Shown here in pieces: positions 56,494-64,000 of a stretch of DNA of 64,000 nt (within the stretch, counting starts at the first letter, position 1; every line of letters starts with the position of its first letter). The stretch is taken from assembly GCA_015501595.1 (NCBI GenBank), contig JADNRX010000026.1, positions 244,679 through 308,678 on the forward strand. Reading direction: 5' to 3'. This DNA is from Hymenopellis radicata (lineage: Eukaryota > Basidiomycota > Agaricomycetes > Agaricales > Physalacriaceae). The notes under the pieces were generated by a model. It was not told the DNA's origin, did not search any database, and saw only the letters and a list, made by a program, of their open reading frames with translations. The translations under genes were made by a program, and so were the position numbers.

Positions 56494-58814
56494 ATGGCCG
56501 CTATCTTTCCAGACAAGCGGACACGCTCCCAGCTCACCTTAGCCCGACAACCTACTCGACAATCTACACTTGGACCGCTCGCCCTTGAAGGACGCGCGCA
56601 CTCGCATGCGGGCGGAGCCCCCAGGAGTACAACACCCGACGCAGCGTGCTCCCATGATGAGCCTAGCAAGAAGCGTGCCGCATCGCCGTCGTTGCGAGCC
56701 AACGAGTGTGCGTCCAGCGCTGCTGACTTTCCTGCTGCCAAACGGTTGAGAACAGAGGGCGGGATATCGAAGGTGATTATGAGAATACAGCGGCGAATCC
56801 GCTCAAGTCGACCTCGGATGCAAGCCTCGCCACGGAGGCCCCATATACCAGCTCGTCTCCGGACAAGCATCACAGAGCTCAGCCTGTTCCCGTCATTCGC
56901 AGGCTCGACCTCCGAGACTACGTCCCCAAGCGACAGCGCTTCCTGTTCGAGTACAAACTCCTCCCCTCATTCCAAGAACCAGCTGTTGGTCCTCCGCGTC
57001 TTCCTGTTGAAGGAACACCAGTGTCGGACTCCAAGAAATCTGTCAAAGCCGGTGCCTCCAAGAAGAAACCCGCAATTCCTCGTGTCAGCCGGGGTGCTTT
57101 GCAAAAGAAAGAACAACAAGCAGCGAAGGCTGGTCAAGGTAAGTGAAGCCATCTTTTCTGTGTTGGTATAATTTCTCATTTCCTGTTCAATAGCACCTAG
57201 AAGCACAATGGCCCGGAAAGCTCTCATTTCGGCGGCGCAGGCTTCCCCGAAGAAGGCTGAAGAGCTGTCGCCGCTCTCAGATTCAGAGGAGTCTGGCGAT
57301 GCCCCAGTCGCATCGACTTCGACTCTTCGAGTACCCCAGACTCCCGCGAAGCTTCCTTCGTTCGCAAAACCTACCCAATCGAGCTTAGCGAAAACACCTG
57401 CAGCACTGAGATCACCGGTCAAGGCTTCTTTCGAATCTCCTACCAAGTTGCCCGGATTTACCACACTTGCTACACGGCCTACGAGTATGTATACTTCTCT
57501 TTTTGGTCTTCGATAAGGTTACTGACGATGTCCTGTTTGCAGAAACTTACGCATTCCAACCGGACGCTAAGTTGCAGCGTTCCGTCGCACATGAGTCAGC
57601 CTTAACAAGCGGGACCTAGCTCCGCACGTTCGAATGGTGCTCCTTCAACGCAAGCTGGCCGGCAGCTCAGCCTTGCTGACTTCATTGATTATAAATTGGA
57701 TCCTAGGACTGGGAAGCGTATTTATGCCGGCAACATCAAGCCCATATTTGCACACAGGGCAGCATGCAAGGCGAGTGAGAAGACGCCTCTGGCGGCTGTC
57801 CCTGGTAGTCCTGTCAAAGGTGATACCAGCGTTGTTGACCTCTGCGAGGAGGTATCATATCAGGGCGAGAATAGGGAGAGGCTGCTGTTACTAAGGGCGA
57901 GGACGAAGGATGACGACCTGAAAGCAATATTGGATAACACCCTTTACAGGAGAGAAGCTCCTCCAGAAGAGGAGGAGCCGATGATGAGGGTGTCTACGGC
58001 TGAAGCATTCGATAATCTGCGACAAGCTGTGGACCAGCTACACCTCCGCGGAGGGGATTGCGCCCACATAGCGCTCTGGCGACGTATCGGCCCGCGGAGG
58101 TGATGCTGAGGAGTTCCCAGTGACGATGAAGATGTGGATGATGGCGATTTGATTGATGACAAGAACTACCATGGTGCGAGCAAGAAGAAGGGTGGATTGA
58201 CTGTTCTGTCTCACGTGAGGGCGTTTGTTGATGTGCGGGATTCACATACATCGCGGGATTCTGGAGAAGCATTTGTGGAATTCTTGGAATTGCTCGGTGC
58301 GAAGGTTCGTTGCTCACTCATTCTTTCGTTGCGTTGACATTGAGCATCACCAGGTTTGCAAGAAGTTGACCAAGACCTGCACCCACATCGTTTTCAAGGA
58401 TGGCTCCTTTAACACCGTAGCTACGTGGAAGTGAGTCGATGGCGGTCTACTAGGGGTTTCTCCACAGATGCTTACATTTGCATAGAGCCGCTGAGGCCAA
58501 GCCGCTTGTGTGCGCCTCTCTTGGGTTAGGAATGTGTCAGCAAGAAGCATATGTCGTTGAGGACGAGCAACCTCTCGACATATCTGACTTATTCCCTAGT
58601 GGCGTCGATCCCAAGGTAAGTACTTTGGCCCAGTTTTGTTTCTTACTCTTCATTGACGTCCATTAAGATCAAGGTCGCTAAGCGCCATTCTTTCGATGAG
58701 TCGTGGGAGCTTTGTAAGTCCATCTGCATCACTCATATCGGGGCCCCATCTAACGCCCGTGCAGCCATGGATTCATCGTTGAAGCCCCTCGAGATTGCTC
58801 GGCAGCGTGGTTGA
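56494..58814 (+). CDS. BRCT-domain protein, several frameshifts
   Basis: Seven exons are inferred: 56494-57138, 57194-57484, 57543-58304, 58354-58430, 58486-58615, 58668-58713 and 58765-58814. The N-terminal part is disordered and basic with RDYVPKRQRF-type patches; the middle carries LADFIDYKLDPRTGKRIYAG and long acidic stretches; the C-terminus is a BRCT domain (HVRAFVDVRDSHTSRDSGEA, FLELLGAKVCKKLTKTCTHI, then VVEDEQPLD and a basic IKVAKRHSF). A microcephalin-like DNA-damage or chromosome role is possible but not shown. To follow the protein the frame must change at about 56758 (GGG), 57619 (CC), 58060-58085, 58117 (CCC), and again around 58515-58550 where the conserved BRCT Trp lies. Either it is a pseudogene or the sequence has errors. 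Splice sites are all canonical, favouring a recently functional gene. Confidence 0.6.
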
Positions 58815-59344
58815 GAGAGCGGCCACAGATAGTCGGGGTCATATTAATTTTATGTTACTTTCTTTGGGTTGTCGATTTCTGCTGTTATGATTTTTTGTTT
58901 CTTTATTATCGTCCAGGCTGTATGATATGAATATCACGATGTATTCACAAACGCGGACTCTCGGGCACCCGACTTACTCGAAAAGGTTGTATCAATCCTA
59001 GCATATTACTTCTGGCAGTATGGGCCAGTGCTCTCTGCCGTAGCTGCCGAGGTGCAACGCCAGTTCACAACTGGACTTCCCTCAGCACACGCCATGCGCA
59101 CCTAAATACGATACCCACACTGATCGTCAGCTAGCTTACTCCACGTACATAGTATAGTGCTCCAAGCCCCGCAAGCACTCTAACTTAGTTAGTAATGGAA
59201 ATTGAAATGAAAAACTGGACTTGAACCACAACGAAGAATAATCTTGCAGAAGGTGCGAACAAACGACGAAGATACTGTCACCATTAATCTGTTGAGCGTA
59301 TACGTACTACAACGTGCCTCAAAGCCGAAGTGGTGCTGCAGGTG
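58815..59344. other. Intergenic, nothing recognised
   Basis: Convergent 3' flanks. T-rich just after the BRCT gene. No supported frame or RNA gene. Confidence 0.6.
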
Positions 59345-59775
59345 TTACAGGTGATCTAGGTTGGTCGTAAAATGTAAGCCCGTGAAATCAGCAGAACAGG
59401 CAACGCACCGCTCCCTCGAACCCACAGGTTTCCCAGGATCGACTCCTCCAGCCCAGGAAGTGCACCCAGTTCCTTCTGCCTGGTCTGGAGACGTATAGCA
59501 TCCACCCGCGGTAGCGTTGGTGGAGCAGGGAAGGCAAGCGGTGCAGGTCACCTATGCAGGATGAATTCAACTTTGTGAACAATGTCCCGAAACAAACATA
59601 CCTCTGGGAAAGTGCAAGTGTTCGAACCGCCGTCACCTCCGGCCCAAGTCTGGCAGCCGTGGTCGGTCGCATTGTCAGGAGAGTTCCAGCAACTTCCTGC
59701 CGTGCACAAAAGGGCCAGCTGAGCATTAGCACTGGCGACAAACGCGAGGGAAGCGAGGGCGAGAGTGAAACGCAT
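59345..59775 (-). CDS. Small secreted Cys-rich protein with internal duplication
   Basis: Exons 59775-59602 and 59551 onward. A signal peptide (MRFTLALASLAFVASANA) precedes two similar modules: C-x4-C-W-NSPDNATDHGCQTWAGG and C-YTSPDQAEGTGCTSWAGG, each followed by a Cys-containing tail (TCTFPEVTCTACLPC in the first). Read straight, the frame ends at 59345 with about 126 residues; if one base is missing in the AAA at 59429-59431 (plus-strand TTT), the second module gains TCGFEGAVRCLFC and stops near 59388, a better match to the first. Secreted Cys-rich proteins of this size are often effector candidates or wall-associated, but I know no family and assign no function. Confidence 0.72.
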
Positions 59776-60424
59776 TATCTGGGGAGAGGATAGGTGAGGT
59801 CGACGCGGCAGAGAAATGCATCCATCTCACGGTCAGAGTGTTGAACGAAACAGAAGACAGATATGTAGGTGAACGCAGGGTGAACGTGAACGATGAAAGA
59901 CCTTGCATATTTAAGCCTAGATGTGAGATATTTTAATCTGCAACGGCTAGATATTGCCGCGAGGATTATGTTGACGGCGTTACTTGGCCGAAGCGTGGCG
60001 AGAGGTGGCGAGAAACGAATCGAGTCCAGAGGACCCACCCGAGAGCCTCCGTGATGATCGGTCCAAGTTCAAGCTGATTCCGTTGCCGGCCCGGCTTCTG
60101 CTGTGGCGCACTAAATAAACGAAAATACATGCTAGGACAATGCCCTGAAGTTCTACACTCCACCTACGCCACACCGGAGAGTGTTATACTGCCAGCACCC
60201 GATGGCGGAAGCGAAAAAAAGTTTGAATCTCTGAGAACGCCTCGGGTATCTCGACCGATGGTTTGTAAAGCGGTTTATAGATGAAAAACTACACGAGAAT
60301 CTCTATTCGCATGTGAACTAACCAGCTTTCTCGCAGCCATCAACTCATCTTGCGCATCATCAAGAAGCATTCAGATCTACAAAATACACAAGGAGGTATA
60401 TGTACAGCAAGATTCCAGTCCATT
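59776..60424. other. Intergenic, upstream of the secreted Cys-rich gene
   Basis: An AAATATGC/TATTTAAG stretch at about 59905 could be a distal AT element. No gene is supported. Confidence 0.45.
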
Positions 60425-63400
60425 TCACGCATACTGCGGTGGAGGCTCATACTGAGTCCTCGCACGCATCTCCTCCATCTCCCGTCTGAGATTCTCCACC
60501 TCACTCCTCAGCTGCGTCGATTGGTGGTCCGTATCAGGATTTGAAGCGCCGCTGGAAGACGTCCACGTTTGGTGGCTTGTCGAGGTGGCGGGCGCCGGGA
60601 TGCCATATGCCATATGCACCAAACCCGATTTGCCGGACTGCGGCGCAGGCTGCATTGGCACTGGCGGCGGGGGCGGGGGCGCAGGCGCATGCGCCGACGG
60701 AGCCGAAGAATATGTCATCGAAGAGATGCTCTGGGAGGCAGTATGACCGTGTGGATGGTTCTCATACGGATTGTGTATCTGCTGTTGAGGAGAATAGTCT
60801 GCCACCTTTGAGGCCCAGGCGGACTCATCCAAGTCGGCGCGTTCATGCTTCTGGCGCTGGCGTCGTCTCCATAACAAGAATCCGAGGACGGCAAGTGCAC
60901 CCGCGGCCAAACCACCAACAACGCCTCCTACGATTGCACCGATATTACTCTTTTTTGGATTTCCCACCTAGAGACGCAGACACAGATTGCGCGTGTAGGC
61001 TACAAGTCAAAAGAACGTCAGCACATCTACGATGTCAAATAGATCCGGGACGTACTTCAACGCCAGAACAGAGAACATAGCGCCTTGGGCAGGGCTGATT
61101 CGTATGTCAGCTCCATTCTGTAGTGACCTTAAGAGAAAGACAAACCTAGCCCGTCCTGAAATCGCCGTGCCATTATCCGCGCTGTAAGTTGTAGGGAATA
61201 CGCCAGCAGATGCATTTGAAGCAGCTTGTATGTGCACCAAGGATATCAGTGTATCCCGGACAGAGGAGTCTGACGCTGCCGCGGCGGTGAACATCGTCCA
61301 ATCTGGTTGGGGTGAGAAAGAGCCCGGCGCAATGAATATAAAACCTACGAGATTTCACTTCATCGGGAACGGTGCTGTCGTACAGGAGTCCATGCGATCC
61401 CGCAACATCGGCTTGACTGGCATAGAAAGAGTCTTGTTGAGTATAAATCTAGAGAATTTTGGTTAATTATGGCATCCCGTTTTAACGACAAGTTAACCTA
61501 CACTGTTGTCCACGAGTTTGGTACCGAGAAGTTTATCGGCAAATAAGTTATAGATCAAGGCCCACGACGAGAGTTCGTTGTAAGTGGACACGAGATGACC
61601 TTGAGAATCGGCTAAACTCTTCCACTGGTCGTAGAAACTGGAAGCCTGCTCCTGGGAAAGAATGTGAGCACATGTAGCACATCAGTAACGTAGGGCGAGC
61701 CTTACTGAATACGTGCTACTGTCGTCATGTTCCCCCAAAGCAGAGCTGATCTCTGACATGGCCTTTATGCCCAAGATGCCTTTGATGGCAAGATTCGTCA
61801 TGTTAGCATTATCGACACCATCAGCGTCAGAACTGAAACATATTAGGACGAGCGCTACAACTTGAAGGGATAATCAATCGGCTTACTATCCGCTAGGTTT
61901 GACGACGTTGTTAGAGATCATGTAACCCGCAAAATTCTTGTATAGGTTGTACTGCGAATAACTGTCAGTCGACCCGCCAAAGCAAGACATGAACAACAGA
62001 CATATTCACGGAGCATTGACCCGTCTCCGCTAAACCGAGCATGAGCCCATCCCATTATGAGCATGTCCGCAGAATCTAAAAGATGTTTACTATACAAAAG
62101 ACCGTCAAAGCAATGCGGGTACCTTCGAGGGCTCCGAAGATATTTGGGTTACTATTGCCAGCCGCATATGGGTAAGAAGCACCTTAGGTAGGTTAGATTT
62201 GTGAAGAAAGGGTTCCACATTGAAGGCGTACCAAGATCGGGCGCAGCGTATGATCGAGAGTATAGAGAGGATGCCTGGTACTTCAGTAAAGGCGCCAGTA
62301 GCGAGCCCGCCCAAGTAGCATTGAAGTACAGAAAAGCTGGGAACGCGGCATAGATTACTTCGACAGGGTTGGTGCGTCTGAGGGGTATCAGAATATTTGA
62401 AACAAGGGATCTGTAGAGGACTTACCGAGAGTTGCCCGTGTCGCGCATAAACGTCATAACATCCGAGGTATTGAACGTTCCGTCACTGCCATGGGAGACT
62501 GTAATATCCACCGCCAATGCTTGTCGGGCGGCAAGTGAAACAAGGTCGGCGTAATCAGTAGATACGGCCTTCGCGTCAGAAAGTAACTTGTCATCGAGAT
62601 CAGTGGCGCGCTGTTGGGCGTTGTCGAAGTCGCCCAAGAAGAAATCAATCTAGATAGTAATTAGAAATAACGTGAAATCAACACAATGCATTGAACTCAC
62701 TGCATCACCAACCGTCCCATACTCACTAAAGAAGTAAGAACTGCGGGTTTGGTTCCCCGACGGAGTGGTCATGATGATAGCCGGGTCCCGGACGAGCCCG
62801 AGTGCGAACACGACTGGGGACGATGTACTGGAGATGCTTCCCAAGTCCACGGCATGGCCAAGGACCACAAAGTTTCTGCAGATTTAATCAGTCGATGTCG
62901 GTATTCGGGATCGCGAACGTACTGATTGATGGCCCGGAACTTGGTATCCACACTGTTGAAGAGCGCTCCATTAGTGCGGAAGTCGCCTCGGACAACGGTA
63001 TCGTTCCCGGTTTGAAAAGATGCATCATCACTCTGACGCGACGGTTAAATCTGTAAACAGGAGAAGTTGCCAAACATACATTCAACGTTCCATAGTACAC
63101 AAACGCATCCTCCACCAAGTCACCGATTTCGGTAGCGGTTTGTGGCGACTGTCGGGTACACATATGATACGTGGTGGAATCCGAGTTCGTCGTGTTCCAT
63201 CGAGCGAGGCTAGCAGAATCACCGGAAATCCATTCTAAGAGAACTGAATAAGAGATGGGCGGAGAAATATGACAACCACTGACCACAGCTGATGTCAGAG
63301 TAGAACTGAATGGTATGCGCGGCGCCGTCGTTCGAAGAGGCTTCGAGATATATATATGAGAATGGCAGAGACTGCAACGCAATATTGGAAGGCTATTTGT

Positions 63401-63859
63401 GGTGTTAGTGTACTGTACCCCTCAGATAAATGACGACGGACCTCAATGGGACTAAGCCAAGTAACATTCACGTTCATGGTACCCGCTGTAATGCTCAGCT
63501 TCGTCCGTGTCGGCGTGATTTCTACGTTGGTCAAGTTGGTCGTGGTGCCACTCTGTCCCCACAACTCGTATGTCGTCCCATCTACTCGAATCCATCCACT
63601 CCAACCTAATATCTAGAGAATTGTTTGTGTGAACAATAGGATTCGAGAGAAGAACCTAGATACGCACCCTGTTTTCGTTCCAAAAAGTCGGCCACTGGTT
63701 AGGCAGGGTAGTGCCCGCCACGGAATTAATGTAGGAATTAAGGTAAGGCGAACGAACGGCGAGCGGAAGGGCAGCTGGCCAGAGTGAGCCCTGTGCGATA
63801 ACGAACGCAGGGAGGCCAAGACAAAGAAGAAGAAGAACGTCGAATAACATGGCCAGCAA
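60425..63859 (-). CDS. Glutaminase-A-like ectoenzyme with membrane anchor
   Basis: Seventeen exons (63859-63668, 63612-63442, 63392-63284, 63234-63080, 63032-62923, 62875-62701, 62649-62426, 62377-62232, 62182-62123, 62075-62002, 61951-61887, 61832-61706, 61651-61502, 61448-61349, 61302-61146, 61094-61052, 60967-60425) give 866 residues. After a signal peptide come PLAVRSPYLNSYINSVAG, LGWSGWIRVDGTTYELWG, QSLPFSYIYLEASSNDGAAH, the DUF4965/GtaA core IDFFLGDFDNAQQRATDLDD and LVSLAARQALAVDI, then SNPNIFGALEDSADMLIMGW and ELSSWALIYNLFADKLLGT. Related secreted fungal proteins (GtaA) hydrolyse glutamine to glutamate. Unlike soluble GtaA, a helix (IGAIVGGVVGGLAAGALAVL) follows, with a Pro-rich cytoplasmic tail ending EMRARTQYEPPPQYA. 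The border near 61052 (donor GTCCCG) is uncertain. Activity is inferred. Confidence 0.85.
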
Positions 63860-64000
63860 ATCCGTAGAAGAAAGAGAAGAGCAAGGCTTGCTCGTGAAGC
63901 AAGTGTAAGAGACGAATCCAGGCCACTTTTAGATCAAACACGAAGAGTTTTGGAAATGAAGCGTGGCTGTGTCGTTTGGAAGCCTTTTTACCGGCAGAAC

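Noticed and set aside
1..64000. CRISPR arrays, operons or bacterial insertions
   Set aside because: No regularly spaced direct repeats; intron density, splice signals and protein families are fungal throughout.

Overview
The window looks like genomic DNA of a filamentous basidiomycete, most likely an Agaricomycete. Nearly every gene is cut by many short introns (about 40-65 nt, GT-AG, one GC-AG), spacing is about one gene per 2 kb, and the gene content fits that group: a seven-helix DUF6534-type membrane protein, an F-box protein with a coiled-coil N-terminus, an aryl-alcohol-oxidase-type GMC enzyme, two family-43 glycoside hydrolases, and a spliced 'integrase core domain' transposon gene of a kind common in mushrooms. 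No rRNA, tRNA or CRISPR array was found. I placed exon borders by reading frame, splice consensus and family resemblance, so they are predictions.

Left edge (1-5.0 kb) is mobile DNA. A partial DDE integrase gene is followed by a sequence (1349-1381) that recurs as a perfect 33-nt inverted copy at 1519-1551 and again, less its innermost bases, at 4995-5019. The last two bound a 3.5-kb element (1521-5017) flanked on both sides by TATA and holding decayed coding DNA. A Ser-rich protein with a PCNA-binding motif and a C2H2 finger (5404-6103) follows.

6.5-18.3 kb: aldo/keto reductase with a 10-nt micro-exon (-), a probable U3-snoRNA-associated ribosome-biogenesis protein (+), a GT17 N-acetylglucosaminyltransferase (-), a membrane-anchored aspartic-protease-like protein (-), and the large BUD4/anillin-like septation protein (+). 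18.3-22.1 kb is gene-poor and holds a tandem duplication with perfect palindromes.

22.1-35.6 kb: secreted GH43 enzyme (+), single-pass membrane protein (-), secreted protein of unknown function (-), an IDO/PrnB-like haem protein (-) with a relic of a second copy about 1 kb upstream, an F-box protein (+), a hypothetical protein (-), ALG3 (+, frameshifted) and a multi-pass membrane protein (-, frameshifted). 35.6-41.9 kb is sparse, with a 91-codon four-exon gene and a DUF6534 gene.

41.9-46 kb holds two secreted lignocellulose-type enzymes in tandem (GMC oxidoreductase, GH43). 46-56 kb is housekeeping: SLX1 endonuclease (-) divergent from a RING protein (+), and the Mediator kinase-module subunit MED12 (-) divergent from the mitochondrial CoA carrier LEU5 (+). 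56.5-63.9 kb: a frameshifted BRCT-domain protein (+), a small secreted Cys-rich protein with an internal duplication (-), and a glutaminase-A-like ectoenzyme with a membrane anchor (-).

The genes do not form one pathway. Themes that recur are extracellular carbon and nitrogen acquisition (two GH43, GMC, GtaA-like, secreted proteins), protein glycosylation (GT17, ALG3) and genome maintenance or transcription (SLX1, BRCT protein, PIP-box protein, MED12). Several otherwise convincing genes carry 1-nt shifts at three-base homopolymers, which may be base-calling errors rather than biology.
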